Assembly: GCA_040755535.1 (NCBI GenBank)
Contig: JBFMAV010000007.1
Span: 1 to 64,000 of the forward strand
DNA from: Aquabacter sp040755535
GTDB taxonomy: Bacteria > Pseudomonadota > Alphaproteobacteria > Rhizobiales > Xanthobacteraceae
Direction of reading: 5' to 3'
DNA: 64,000 bases
Below the pieces are notes generated by a model, which was given only the letters and a program-made list of their open reading frames with translations, searched no databases and was not told the origin of the DNA. The position numbers and the translations under genes were made by a program. This document shows, piece by piece, positions 8,478 to 17,650 of this stretch. The stretch's first letter is position 1. The number at the start of each line of letters is the position of its first letter.

Positions 8478-10022
8478 TCAAGTCTCGTCGTGGGCCGTGT
8501 GCGCGCCCGACCGGTCCGCTTCGGTTCGGCCGTCGAGGGCGGGATCGTAGCCGGCCACGCAGTTTCGTCCGGCTCTCTTGGCCCGATAGAGCGCGGCGTC
8601 GGCCCGTCGGAACAGGTCCTCCGGCGCCCATCCCTCGTTGGGGATGCCGCTCGCCACGCCAAGGGTAACGCTGGTGGCGAGGGCGCGTCCATCCGCGAGG
8701 GTGATGCGGGCGCGATCGACACGCGCGCGGATGCTTTCCGCGACATTGATCGCGCCGTCGATATCCGTGTTGGGCAGCAGGATCGCGAATTCCTCGCCAC
8801 CATAGCGGGCGGAGACATCTCCCGGACGGCGCGCGGCGCGGGTGATGCGCTCGGCGATCAGCTTCAGCGCCAGATCGCCGCCGGCGTGGCCGAATGTGTC
8901 GTTGACGGCCTTGAAGCGGTCGCCGTCTGCGACAATGAGGCTCAGAGGAATTTTCAGCCGCAGCGACCGCTTCCACTCCCGCTCCAGCACATCGTCAAAG
9001 GCGCGCCGGTTGGCGAGGCCGGTGAGCGGATCGGTCAGGGCGGCGAGGCGCAGCGATTCCTCCAGCCTGTAGCTGCGCAGGAGCATACGGCGCAGGGCCA
9101 GCAGCAGGGCAATGATTCCCGCACTCATGAGCAGCGTGATGGTCGAGACGACGATCGCCCGCTCCTGCCATTCCTCAAGGGCATCCTCGACGCTGAACGC
9201 GACCACCAGAATGAGCGGAAAGGAGCCGACCTGCGAATGGACATAGGTCCGCAAGCGCCCATCCATCTGTGACGTGTACTCGAATGGCTGGGGATCGCTC
9301 AGCATGCGCTGAAGGATGGGGCTGTTCGCGTAGCTGCTGCGGCCGAAATCCGTCATCACCGGCATCGGCGGGACCCGCATCACGATGGTGCCGTCCGTCA
9401 TGCTGAGGGACATGGTGTCGTGCGGGCCGAGTTTAACCTCGCGGAAGATTCGCGCGAAAAAATCCAGATCCATGGTGGCGACGACCACGCCCTCGAAGCG
9501 GCCGTCCTCCCCTTCGATGCGCTGACTGAGCGCGATGCTCGGTTCGCCCTGGCGCAGGCGGCTCTTGAACGGTGCGCTGAGGTAGGTGCCCTTCTCACCC
9601 GAGGTGTGCGCTGTGAAATAGGTGCGGTCCGAAACGTCGATCTGGCTCGGCTGAAGCGTGCCGGACTGGTAGCGGATGGCACCCTGCGCATCGAGCACCA
9701 GGAGCGATCCCAGGGCCTGCGCACTGCGGGCGCGATCAAACAGGATCGCATTGCGCACCGCCGGCGCCATGGCGTCCAGACCCTGAATCCGCAGCGTGTC
9801 GCGAACCCCCGCGAGCGCCAGTTCCAGCAGGGTGAGGTTCCGCTCGATGATCGCCCGCAACGTGGATTGCACGTTCTGCGCCGACTCGGTCGCGCTGCGC
9901 AGCGCATAATCACGTGCCTGCCAAAGCGTCACCGCTTGGAGGGCGATGAAGGCAAGGACCAGCGCGAAAGGAATGATCAGCGCAAGGGGGCTGGTCATGG
10001 CGCGACGGCCCCAGCTCACCAT
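8478..10022 (-). CDS. membrane-bound diguanylate cyclase with extracytoplasmic sensor domain
   Basis: 514 aa. An N-terminal membrane helix (about residues 12-32), a roughly 250-residue periplasmic dCache-like sensor region and a second helix (about 285-310) are followed by a C-terminal GGDEF domain. The active-site motif is GGEEF at residues 408-412, preceded by RPGD at the spacing of the allosteric I-site (RxxD). The enzyme should therefore make c-di-GMP and be product-inhibited. There is no EAL domain. GAGGAG precedes the ATG at 10022. It is convergent with the LysR gene, only 16 bp away. The signal sensed is unknown. Confidence 0.88.
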   Translation of the reverse strand: MVSWGRRAMTSPLALIIPFALVLAFIALQAVTLWQARDYALRSATESAQNVQSTLRAIIERNLTLLELALAGVRDTLRIQGLDAMAPAVRNAILFDRARSAQALGSLLVLDAQGAIRYQSGTLQPSQIDVSDRTYFTAHTSGEKGTYLSAPFKSRLRQGEPSIALSQRIEGEDGRFEGVVVATMDLDFFARIFREVKLGPHDTMSLSMTDGTIVMRVPPMPVMTDFGRSSYANSPILQRMLSDPQPFEYTSQMDGRLRTYVHSQVGSFPLILVVAFSVEDALEEWQERAIVVSTITLLMSAGIIALLLALRRMLLRSYRLEESLRLAALTDPLTGLANRRAFDDVLEREWKRSLRLKIPLSLIVADGDRFKAVNDTFGHAGGDLALKLIAERITRAARRPGDVSARYGGEEFAILLPNTDIDGAINVAESIRARVDRARITLADGRALATSVTLGVASGIPNEGWAPEDLFRRADAALYRAKRAGRNCVAGYDPALDGRTEADRSGAHTAHDET

Positions 10023-10414
10023 TTAAACATCTCCTCGGCCGGTACGGTGCCGGCGCAGCAGGAACGCGTCGCGACAAACATCGCTGGACGTTAGCGCATT
10101 CGAAATGATGTCGAAAGTCGGGCACGCAGGGCATGAACGGCTTCTAAGTGCCTTGGCAGGACGCGGGGGTTGAATCTGGGTGAAATACCGCCCCAGGTTT
10201 ATCGGCGCTCATTCTCCTCGGGGCGGCGGCCAGGCTGGGAGGGCACCGCGTCAAGGCTCCGTTCACGACGTTCCGGCGGATCGGCACGACGGGTGGCACA
10301 ACGGCGGACCTTTAGGGTTCGCTTAAAACCTCCCGTGCCAGTGTCCAGAATGGTTCTGAGGGAGGGCGCGCGGGCGCCGGTGGCAAGGTGAAGGTCATTC
10401 CACCAGAAGGCGCG
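10023..10414. other. 392-bp intergenic region between divergent signalling genes
   Basis: This gap separates the start of the diguanylate cyclase gene (minus) from the histidine kinase gene (plus). It must hold two promoters, but no clear -35/-10 pair stands out. An inverted repeat CCGCCCC (10188-10194) / GGGGCGG (10220-10226) lies in the middle. A short open frame at 10170-10391 lacks convincing coding features and was not called. Confidence 0.5.
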
Positions 10415-11851
10415 ATGGCTGACTTCGTGAGGGATCTGACGGTGAGGGTCGCACGGCCGCTCGCGCCTTCAGTCGCTTCGCCGTCGCCCGAACATAAAGC
10501 CCGCATGATCGCTTGGGTGGCCGGCGGCCTCCTGGGGCTTGCGGTACTCGCCGGCGGTTCCGGCACGGGGCTGTTGCTTGCCGAAGCATCCGGGCTGCTC
10601 ACCGGCACCGCGCCGGAAGCCGGTTGGCTCATCGCCTGCGGCCTGATCTCGGCAGGTCTGTGCGTCGTCGCCCGCGGCCTTTCGCAGGCCGCCCAGCGCC
10701 TTGTGCCGGCGGCGGATGTCGCATCTGAGCCGCGGCCATGTTTCATCAGCATGCACACGCGTGCCGGGGAAACCCTTGCTCTGCCTTTGTCTCCGCTGCC
10801 TGCATCCGGTCTCACCGAAGACGGCCTGCTGGGCGCGCGCCTGTTCGAGCGCATCCAGGTCGCCGACCGGCCCGCTTTCCTATCCGCCGTGGCCGCGACC
10901 ATCATGCAGGAGCGTCCGCATCTGGTGGAATTGCGCCTGCGCTGCGGCTCACTCGACACGGCGCCCCGGTTTGAGCGGATGCAGGCGCGCATCGTCCACG
11001 CGACGCCCCAAACAGCACATGTCGAGTGGACCGAAGCCGCGACTCACTCTGGGGAGACGGATGCGCGCACCCGCGCCGAGGCGGCGAGCGACGCCAAAAG
11101 CCAATTCCTGCGCACCATCAGCCATGAATTGCGCACGCCGCTCAATTCCATTCTCGGCTTTTCCGAACTGCTCACAGGGGAAGGCGGCGAACTGGACCCG
11201 GCGCGGCGCGCGGATTACGCGCGCATCATTCATGAAAGCGGCCAGCATCTGCTGGGCCTCGTGAACGGGATTCTCGACCTGTCGCGCGTCGAGGCCGGCA
11301 CCTACGACCTCGCTTGCGAGGATCTGGATATCCATGCTGTCGTCTCCAGCGCGGTGGAAATGATGGCCCTCGACGCCGAGCGGCGCGGGGTCCGGCTCGT
11401 CAATGCCTTGCCGGAGCATCTGCCGCCGGTCACGGCGGACCCGCGTGCGCTTCGCCAGATCCTGCTCAATCTGCTGTCCAATGCGGTGAAGTTCACGTCC
11501 GCCGAAGGACGTGTCGAAGTCGACACCTTCGTCGTCGGCGGCATGTTGCATCTCAAGGTGCGCGATACCGGCGCGGGCATGCGGGCCGCGGACCTCGAAC
11601 GCCTCGGCGAGCCCTTCTTTCAGGCCGGCGACATGGAGCAACGGCGGGCCGGGGTCGGCCTTGGCCTTGCGGTGGTACGCGCGCTTGTGGAGCTTCATCG
11701 CGGCGCGTTCGACGTGGCGAGCGTGCTCGGGGTAGGCACCACCGTCACCGTGAGCCTTCCGCTCTGCGGCCCGGCGGGCGTGGCTGCAACGCCATTCCGA
11801 CCGGCCCTGCCTTTGCAGGACACGGATACGGGTGATCGGAGATGGGCATGA
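10415..11851 (+). CDS. membrane sensor histidine kinase
   Basis: 478 aa. Two N-terminal membrane helices (about residues 30-55 and 70-90) and a short linker region precede a HisKA domain with the phospho-acceptor His near residue 237 (SHELRTPLNSILGFSELL). A HATPase_c domain follows, with N-box LLNLLSNAVKFT and G-boxes DTGAGM and GLGLAVV. AGAAGG precedes the ATG at 10415. A GTG at 10388 would add nine residues. No response regulator is encoded nearby, so it is an orphan kinase or phosphorelay entry. It overlaps the peptidoglycan-binding-domain gene by 4 nt, hinting at an envelope-related input. Confidence 0.85.
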   Translation: MADFVRDLTVRVARPLAPSVASPSPEHKARMIAWVAGGLLGLAVLAGGSGTGLLLAEASGLLTGTAPEAGWLIACGLISAGLCVVARGLSQAAQRLVPAADVASEPRPCFISMHTRAGETLALPLSPLPASGLTEDGLLGARLFERIQVADRPAFLSAVAATIMQERPHLVELRLRCGSLDTAPRFERMQARIVHATPQTAHVEWTEAATHSGETDARTRAEAASDAKSQFLRTISHELRTPLNSILGFSELLTGEGGELDPARRADYARIIHESGQHLLGLVNGILDLSRVEAGTYDLACEDLDIHAVVSSAVEMMALDAERRGVRLVNALPEHLPPVTADPRALRQILLNLLSNAVKFTSAEGRVEVDTFVVGGMLHLKVRDTGAGMRAADLERLGEPFFQAGDMEQRRAGVGLGLAVVRALVELHRGAFDVASVLGVGTTVTVSLPLCGPAGVAATPFRPALPLQDTDTGDRRWA

Positions 11852-12864
11852 GGCGCACCCTCGACGCCCGCCATTATCATGACGAGGAACCGGACCTGGA
11901 GCAGGCTCCGGACGGGCGTCTCGGGCGCATGGCCCATCGGTTCGCGGACGGACTTGCGGGCCTGATCGCCCTCGCGGCGGCGGGCGCGGTCGTCGCCAAC
12001 ATCTTCTTTCTTCAGGGGCCGACTCTTCGCTCCGCGTCCACGGGCGCCACGACGGTTTCCGTCGAGCCGAAGGCTCGGACCGCCTCGCCCGGCAACCTGC
12101 CCGGGTCTCCCGCCATGATCTTCGGGCCGCCCTCCCAGGGCGCGCAGCAAGCGGCCCCGCCGCCCAAGGCGCCAGTCGCCGCCGCTCCCCCTCCCGCGCC
12201 GTCCGCTGCCGCCCCGGCGGGGTCTGACGGGCTCGCCGCGCTGCTGCCGCCGGCCAGTCTGCCGGCGCCCAAGGTGCCTTCCCCCGTGGTCGCGGACATT
12301 CAGAGGGAGCTGGCCCGGCGAGGTTTCTATGACGGCGCTGTGGATGGTCTCAGTGGCCCGCGCACCGAAGCTGGGGTGCGCGCCTTTGAGCAGGCCGCGC
12401 GACTGAAGGTGTCGAGCGGGGAGCCGACGGAGGCGGTGCTCGCTGAACTGCGGCGCGTGCCCACGGTCCAGGCCGCCCCTGCGCCATCGACCGTTTCTCC
12501 GGCGGCGCCGGCCGCCTCACAGGTGGCCACGCGTCCGCCCGCGTCCGCCCCGGCCGCCATGTCCGCCCAGCCTGGCACTGCGCGCGCCATGTTGCCGCCT
12601 GCCGCCGTGCCCGGAGATGCCAGCGTCACCGGATCGGTTCGCCCGCCGGGCGATGTCCAGGCCGGTTCCTCGCGCATCCTGGCGGTGCAGAAGGCGCTGG
12701 CGCGCCTCGGCTATGGGCCGATCAAGCTGGACGGCCAGCCCGGCACCGAAACCCGGCTCGCGGTGCAGCGGTTTGAGCGCGACCGTAACCTTCCCGTCAC
12801 CGGAGACATTTCCGACCGTATGGTCCGCGAACTGGCGGCCGTGTCCGGCACGGCGATCGAGTGA
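11848..12864 (+). CDS. membrane-anchored protein with two peptidoglycan-binding domains
   Basis: 338 aa. A cytoplasmic N-terminus rich in charged residues is followed by one membrane helix (about residues 33-55) and an Ala/Pro-rich linker. Two PG_binding_1 domains then occur: around residues 148-200 (IQRELARRGFYDGAVDG) and at the C-terminus (VQKALARLGYGPIKLDG). A second Pro/Ala linker separates them. No catalytic domain is visible. The ATG at 11848 overlaps the kinase stop (ATGA) and has GGAG upstream. A second ATG at 11842 is too close to that site. It probably binds the cell wall from the inner membrane. Confidence 0.78.
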   Translation: MRRTLDARHYHDEEPDLEQAPDGRLGRMAHRFADGLAGLIALAAAGAVVANIFFLQGPTLRSASTGATTVSVEPKARTASPGNLPGSPAMIFGPPSQGAQQAAPPPKAPVAAAPPPAPSAAAPAGSDGLAALLPPASLPAPKVPSPVVADIQRELARRGFYDGAVDGLSGPRTEAGVRAFEQAARLKVSSGEPTEAVLAELRRVPTVQAAPAPSTVSPAAPAASQVATRPPASAPAAMSAQPGTARAMLPPAAVPGDASVTGSVRPPGDVQAGSSRILAVQKALARLGYGPIKLDGQPGTETRLAVQRFERDRNLPVTGDISDRMVRELAAVSGTAIE

Positions 12865-13211
12865 TGCGTCTGAAGAGCGCCATCTTCGTCGCCGCCGTCG
12901 TGCGCACCGCCAATGGGGCCGGCGCCTTTGCCGCCGTTAGGCGGCGGGGGGCTGAAGAAGCGGGCGCGGTGTTCGTGAAAGTGTCCACGCTCGATGGATG
13001 CGCGGCCCTGTATGGCCCTGCCCCCCAGAGCGCGTTCGATGAAGCGTTTCCCGCCGACCGTTTGTTTCGTCTTTTGGTGCAGCCGGGCCGACCGGAGTCC
13101 GAGAGCGAAGCGCGGATGGAGAAGGAACTGCGCTTCGATCCGGATCTGTGGTTCGTGGAGATCGAGGATCGGGAGGGGCGCAGCTTCGTGGATGTCGCCC
13201 ACGGCGAGTGA
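12864..13211 (+). CDS. DUF1491 family protein
   Basis: 115-aa soluble protein matching the alphaproteobacterial DUF1491 family. It starts MRLKSAIFVAAVVRTANG, contains the typical GAVFVKV segment and ends DLWFVEIEDREG..F. Its ATG overlaps the upstream stop as TGATG, making the third translationally coupled gene of the kinase operon. DUF1491 genes commonly follow peptidoglycan-binding-domain genes in this class. The molecular function is unknown. Confidence 0.8.
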   Translation: MRLKSAIFVAAVVRTANGAGAFAAVRRRGAEEAGAVFVKVSTLDGCAALYGPAPQSAFDEAFPADRLFRLLVQPGRPESESEARMEKELRFDPDLWFVEIEDREGRSFVDVAHGE

Positions 13212-13256
13212 TCCAATTGATCCGCATCCCAGGCGCGCAGATTAAGCCTCGCGAAA

Positions 13257-13272
13257 CCTTAAGTGCTTAAGG
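13257..13272. promoter_or_regulatory. palindrome CCTTAAG-TG-CTTAAGG
   Basis: A perfect 7-bp inverted repeat with a 2-nt spacer lies 42 bp upstream of the small ORF at 13314 and 46 bp after the DUF1491 stop. It could be an operator for the small gene. It has no T-run, so it is not a terminator. Confidence 0.3.
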
Positions 13273-13313
13273 AGAGTTGTCATCACGCGGCTCCAGAGGA
13301 TCGGAGACAGGTG

Positions 13314-13487
13314 ATGGGCACGGTGATTGCATTTCCCTTGGAACGAATTTCGCGACGCGAAGACGGCGCTCGACAGGATCGCAGCGCCTCCGTCAGCATT
13401 TTGCCCGTGGTGCGCATTGAGCGCCACGCCACGCCCTCTCAGCCTCCCGAGCGCACCGCCCCAGGACCGGGCCGCAAGGCGCAATAG
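13314..13487 (+). CDS. small conserved hypothetical protein (57 aa)
   Basis: A short ORF starting MGTVIAFPLERISRRE and containing ILPVVRIER. It resembles the tiny Hyphomicrobiales proteins that begin VIAFP/VIQFP and carry an EILF..GVRYER-like segment. GGAGACAGG lies at a good distance before the ATG. No membrane segment or domain is visible. It is convergent with the DUF1254 gene. The call rests on the ribosome-binding site and family resemblance, and the function is unknown. Confidence 0.55.
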   Translation: MGTVIAFPLERISRREDGARQDRSASVSILPVVRIERHATPSQPPERTAPGPGRKAQ

Positions 13488-13508
13488 CCGGTTGAACGCT
13501 GAGCCCAA

Positions 13509-14168
13509 TCAGTTCGAAGGCGCGCAACTGGCCGCTTCCAACTGGCGGCGGATCTGGGGGCGCAGATCCGGGAAGCGCGCATAGGCCCGGATCAAGGCGA
13601 TGCCGCGTTCGGAAGGGGATTCCACCACCAACCGGTCGGCGGCGGTGATTTCCTCATCTTCCGGCAAGGCAGCGCGTTGGGCGGGCGACAGCAGGTCGAG
13701 TTCGATCACGCGCCCGGCCGCCTGGTCGTTCAGCGCATAGAAGGCGACGCCGCGCGCGGTATAGAACGACACGGACGTATAGTCCTCGCTCGCCGGAACG
13801 CGAAGGCGCAGCGGGCGATCGCGCAAGTCATACAGGCACACCGCCGTCACGAAGGCCGGGTCCGTCATGGGCAGCGTCATGGTCTGTGGCGTGGCATCGG
13901 GCAAAAGGGTCATCTGGTTGGGCTGCGCAAGCCGGCTTAGGCGCTGGAATGCCGTGTTCTGGGCGAGTAGCGGCATCGCCAGGATCGAGACCAGATGCAC
14001 CATTCCCGCCAGGACCAGCAGCACCGCGAGCGGTAGCAGGATCTGACGGGGCAGGGCCGCCTTCAGCCGCTCAAGCGTACGCCGAACTCGACGCAGCGGG
14101 TGGGGTCGAGAGGTGCGCGGCAGCAGCCGGCGACGACGCAGGGGAGATAAAAAATCCATCGCGCTCAC
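13509..14168 (-). CDS. DUF1254 domain membrane protein
   Basis: 219 aa. A basic cytoplasmic N-terminus is followed by one strong membrane helix (about residues 43-65) and a periplasmic DUF1254-like domain (for example DPAFVTAVCLYDLRDRPLRL). GTG at 14168 overlaps the previous stop as GTGA. An ATG at 14159 and a TTG at 14174 are alternatives. It forms a conserved pair with the DUF1214 gene. In Hyphomicrobiales the pair lies near envelope genes, here just after PBP1A. The role is unknown. Confidence 0.75.
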   Translation of the reverse strand: MSAMDFLSPLRRRRLLPRTSRPHPLRRVRRTLERLKAALPRQILLPLAVLLVLAGMVHLVSILAMPLLAQNTAFQRLSRLAQPNQMTLLPDATPQTMTLPMTDPAFVTAVCLYDLRDRPLRLRVPASEDYTSVSFYTARGVAFYALNDQAAGRVIELDLLSPAQRAALPEDEEITAADRLVVESPSERGIALIRAYARFPDLRPQIRRQLEAASCAPSN

Positions 14169-14740
14169 GGGCAACGTTCCGTGACAACCGAGGGCAGGGC
14201 GCTGCTTTCTCCGGTGGCGGAGGAGAAGCTGAACGGCGCATCGTACAGGCGAAGCGCGACCTTCACGCGCCCGCGGGCATCGGTGGGCAACCAGTTCCCC
14301 GCCTGCGCCCGGGGCGAAAGCACCACATCAACCGCGCCGTCCGGCCGGAACACCACCTCATTGCTGGTGAAGCCGTAGCGATGCGCTGCGTTCTCGATCA
14401 ACCCGCCCTCCTCGTCCATGAGAGTGAGCGTCCAGACACGGGCCTGCGGCAATTGCCCGACGATGCGGATGTCGCAGCGCCCATCCAAAGGCGCGCCGGC
14501 GGAATCCTGCGTGGCAAGAAACAGCAGTCCGTCCGCAAGTTCGATGGGCAGTTCGCCAGATCGCGCGAAGGCGGCGCGGGCATAGGGATCGGCCTGGGTG
14601 GTGCCGGAACGGGGCCATCCGGTCCAGGCGCCGGAATGCACCGCATCCATGCCGCGCGAATGGGTCACCGCCATGTAGGTGGCGGTCAGGCCCAGGGCGG
14701 CCGCCGCGGCCAGGATCATGGCGAGGGTGAGCGGTCGCAC
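14165..14740 (-). CDS. DUF1214 domain protein, exported or membrane-anchored
   Basis: 191 aa with an N-terminal hydrophobic segment (residues 5-25), then a DUF1214 domain recognisable from ADPYARAAFARSGELPIE and the C-terminal NWLPTDARGRVKVALRLYDA. It lies 4 bp after the PBP1A stop and overlaps the DUF1254 start, so the three genes probably form one operon. The NWLP/LRLY residues are the usual family landmarks. The biochemical role is not established for this short two-gene form. Confidence 0.78.
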   Translation of the reverse strand: MRPLTLAMILAAAAALGLTATYMAVTHSRGMDAVHSGAWTGWPRSGTTQADPYARAAFARSGELPIELADGLLFLATQDSAGAPLDGRCDIRIVGQLPQARVWTLTLMDEEGGLIENAAHRYGFTSNEVVFRPDGAVDVVLSPRAQAGNWLPTDARGRVKVALRLYDAPFSFSSATGESSALPSVVTERCP

Positions 14741-14744
14741 GGCG

Positions 14745-16907
14745 TCAGTTGGCTTTCGGGGCGGGGCCGGTGATGGCGGCCGTGGGACCGGTCGCGGGAA
14801 CGATGGGCTCGGCCCGCCGGAACAGCTTCTCCAAATCGATCAGCCGCCCCGCCGCGCGCGGCGACAAGGTGATGGGCCGTGCGGAGGAGTCCAGACCGGG
14901 CACGTCCAGCGGGGCCGGGGCCTCCTCCAGCTTGGGCGCGGGCTGGTTGCCGATGCCGGGAATATATTTCGGCTCGATGCCCTGGTGGGCATAGGCCATC
15001 ACTTTCTGCCACGTCATGGCGGGCAGCGAACCGCCGGTCATGCGGTTCATGGAGGTGTAATCGTCGTTACCGAACCAGACCCCGCCCACATAATTGCCGG
15101 TGAAGGCCATGAACCAGGCGTCGCGATAGGCATTGGTGGTGCCGGTCTTGCCGGCGACCTTCACGTCGGGAATGCGCGAGCGCCGACCGGTGCCATTCTC
15201 GATGACGTTGTTCAGCATGGGGTTGATCATGTCGATCACGGACGGCGGGATCACCTGCAAAGGCTGGGGCGCATCGCGGTCATAACGCCACACGACGTCG
15301 CCGGTGCCGATCCGCATCTCGATGACCGCATGGGGATAGACGCTCTTGCCGCCATTGGCGAACACGGCATAGGCGGTGGTCATGTCGACCACAGTCACCT
15401 CCACCGCGCCGAGCGGCAGGGGGGCGGCGGGCGTGAGGTTCGCGGTGATCCCCATCTTGTGGGCGAGATCGATGATCTTCTGGCGCCCGAATTTCTCCGC
15501 GAGCCGAACCGCGACCGTGTTCAGCGAATGCTGCAAGGCGGTCTGCAAGGTGATGGAGCCCATATAGGACCGACCGTAATTCTGCGGACACCAATTGCCG
15601 AGGCAAATGGGGGCGTCCTGCACAATGGTATTGGGCTTCATGCCGTTCATGAGCGCCACGGTGTAGACGAACGGCTTGAACGAGGAGCCCGGCTGGCGCA
15701 GGGCATCGGTCGCGCGGTTGAACTGGCTCTCGCCATAGTCCCGGCCGCCCACCATGGCGCGCAGCGTCCCGTTCGGCTCCATGATGACGATGGCGCCCTG
15801 GTTGACCTTATAGTCCTTGCCGAACTGCCGCAGCGAGGTGTCGAGCGCCGCTTCCGCCACTTTCTGGATATTGGGATCGAGCCCGGTGCGCACCACGAAG
15901 ATGCGCTCCGTCACGCTCTTGGGCAGCGCATCCACCAGCCGGCGCACCTCGGAGAAGGCATAGTCGAGATAATAGTCCGGCACCGCCATGTCCGAGCGGT
16001 CCACCGGCGTCGCCGGGTTGCGGCGGGCGCCGAACACTTGGCCCTCGGTCATGAAACCGGCTTCCACCAGATTGTCCAGCACGGTGGAGGCGCGGGCGCG
16101 GGCGGCGGGCAGGTTCACATGGGGCGCGAACTTGGAGGGCGCCTTGAACAGTCCGGCCAGCATGGCGGCCTCCGCGAGATTCACTTCGCGAATGGACTTG
16201 CCGAAATAATATTTTGCCGCCGCATCCGCTCCATAGGCGCCGCCGCCCAGATAGGCGCGATCCAGATAGAGCTTGAGGATCTGGCTCTTGGTGAGCCGGC
16301 TTTCCAGCCAGAGCGCGAGAAAGGCTTCCTTGATCTTGCGTTCGATCGTGCGTTCGTTGGAGAGGAAGAGGTTCTTGGCCAATTGCTGGGAGAGCGAGGA
16401 TCCGCCCTGCCGCACCCCGCCGGCCCGCGCATTGGTGACAAGCGCGCGCAGCGTGCCGGCGACGTCGATGCCGAAATGCTCGTAGAAGCGCCGGTCCTCG
16501 GTGGCGAGCACGGCCTTCAGCAGGTAGTCGGGAAAATCCTCCAGCGGCACCGTGTCGTTCTGCCGGACCCCGCGCTCGCCCACCACATTGCCGTAGCGGT
16601 CGAGGAAGGTCACCGCGAGTTCGGTGCGCTTCAGCCAATCGTCCGAGGTTTCTCGGAAGGCGGGCAGGGCGAGGGCCAGCAGGCCGATGATGCCGAAGGT
16701 CCCGAGGGTGAACCCCTCGGAGCCGAGCCCCACGAGCCAGCGCCGCCAGCCCGACAGGGAAAACCGCTCCATGAAGGCGGAATAGGCGGACGCCATGCGC
16801 GAGAGCGCCGCACCCGCGCGGAACAGGGTGGAGTCGATGCGCGCGTCCGCGTCCAGCAGCGCGTTGCGCAGCCGCTTTCCGGGGATTGGGTTTTCGCTCT
16901 CGCTCAC
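14745..16907 (-). CDS. mrcA: penicillin-binding protein 1A, bifunctional transglycosylase/transpeptidase
   Basis: Class A PBP (720 aa) that polymerises and cross-links peptidoglycan. After a cytoplasmic segment and one membrane helix (about residues 80-100) comes the GT51 domain, with ATEDRRFYEHFG (catalytic Glu near 136) and GGSSLSQQLAKNLFL. The transpeptidase domain follows, with SSFK near 407, SLN near 461 and KTGTT near 586. I used the GTG at 16907 (VSESENP). The open frame runs to 17045 but adds only a basic, low-complexity stretch. It is the first gene of a probable operon with the DUF1214 and DUF1254 genes. The Pro/Ala-rich C-terminal tail is common in this class. Confidence 0.88.
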   Translation of the reverse strand: MSESENPIPGKRLRNALLDADARIDSTLFRAGAALSRMASAYSAFMERFSLSGWRRWLVGLGSEGFTLGTFGIIGLLALALPAFRETSDDWLKRTELAVTFLDRYGNVVGERGVRQNDTVPLEDFPDYLLKAVLATEDRRFYEHFGIDVAGTLRALVTNARAGGVRQGGSSLSQQLAKNLFLSNERTIERKIKEAFLALWLESRLTKSQILKLYLDRAYLGGGAYGADAAAKYYFGKSIREVNLAEAAMLAGLFKAPSKFAPHVNLPAARARASTVLDNLVEAGFMTEGQVFGARRNPATPVDRSDMAVPDYYLDYAFSEVRRLVDALPKSVTERIFVVRTGLDPNIQKVAEAALDTSLRQFGKDYKVNQGAIVIMEPNGTLRAMVGGRDYGESQFNRATDALRQPGSSFKPFVYTVALMNGMKPNTIVQDAPICLGNWCPQNYGRSYMGSITLQTALQHSLNTVAVRLAEKFGRQKIIDLAHKMGITANLTPAAPLPLGAVEVTVVDMTTAYAVFANGGKSVYPHAVIEMRIGTGDVVWRYDRDAPQPLQVIPPSVIDMINPMLNNVIENGTGRRSRIPDVKVAGKTGTTNAYRDAWFMAFTGNYVGGVWFGNDDYTSMNRMTGGSLPAMTWQKVMAYAHQGIEPKYIPGIGNQPAPKLEEAPAPLDVPGLDSSARPITLSPRAAGRLIDLEKLFRRAEPIVPATGPTAAITGPAPKAN

Positions 16908-17153
16908 GTCCCGACGGTCTCGCGTTCGTGGGCGGGCGCGCGCGCCACGTCCCTGTCTGCCAGCATGGAGCCGAAGCGCACGAGCGGGCCGCGCGATCCA
17001 ATTCCTGTCCTGTGCCGCCCCGCCTCCTTCTAAGCCGTGATCCAAGGCGGAAACACGGCATGAAGGCCCACGTCCTTCCTATAGCGCGCGGCGTCGTGCA
17101 CCGCGAGTCGCGCGCGCCTCTTGCGCTCGACCGCAGGGCAGTTAGGAAAGGGA

Positions 17154-17639
17154 ATGGTTGATATCCCGTTCTGGCGCCACAAAGACCTCGCCGACATGAC
17201 AGACTCCGAATGGGAGAGCCTGTGCGACAGGTGCGGGCGCTGCTGTCTTGTGAAGCTTGAGGACGAAGACAGCGGCGAGATCGCCTATACGGATGTGTCG
17301 TGCCGCCTGTTCGATGCTGGCGCCTGCACCTGTTCAGACTACCAGAACCGGCAGGCCAAGGTGGCGGACTGCGTGCGCCTCACGCCGGAAACCGTCGCCG
17401 AGATCGGCTGGCTTCCGCCCACCTGCGCCTACCGCTTGGTGCACGAGGGTCGGGATCTGCACTGGTGGCACCCGCTGATTTCGGGCGATCCGGAGACGGT
17501 GCACACCGCCGGCATTTCCGTGAAGGGGCGCATTTCCGGGCCGGAAGGCGCCTTTGGCGTCTTCGAGCTGCTGGACCGCATCGTATCCTGGCCCCTGTCC
17601 TGGCCACATGGCGCGCGGGGAAGGCGCCGCGCGCCGTAG
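17154..17639 (+). CDS. YcgN/UPF0260 family cysteine cluster protein
   Basis: 161-aa cytoplasmic protein with conserved cysteines in CDRCGRCCLVKLED near the N-terminus and CRLFD..ACTCSDYQNR, characteristic of the UPF0260/YcgN family (putative zinc or iron chelating, CxxCxxCC-like). AGGAAAGGG precedes the ATG at 17154. A longer frame to 17121 adds 11 residues. It is divergent from PBP1A and convergent with atzF, so it probably forms a single-gene unit. The biochemical function is unknown. Confidence 0.85.
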   Translation: MVDIPFWRHKDLADMTDSEWESLCDRCGRCCLVKLEDEDSGEIAYTDVSCRLFDAGACTCSDYQNRQAKVADCVRLTPETVAEIGWLPPTCAYRLVHEGRDLHWWHPLISGDPETVHTAGISVKGRISGPEGAFGVFELLDRIVSWPLSWPHGARGRRRAP

Positions 17640-17650
17640 AGCGGTGCCGC

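Noticed and set aside
10170..10391. 73-codon ORF in the gap before the histidine kinase
   Set aside because: Arg/Ser-rich, no ribosome-binding site and no recognisable family.
14679..17033. 784-codon open frame on the plus strand
   Set aside because: It is antisense to the penicillin-binding protein 1A gene, rich in Gly/His/Arg with no domain, and typical of the mirror frame of a GC-rich gene.
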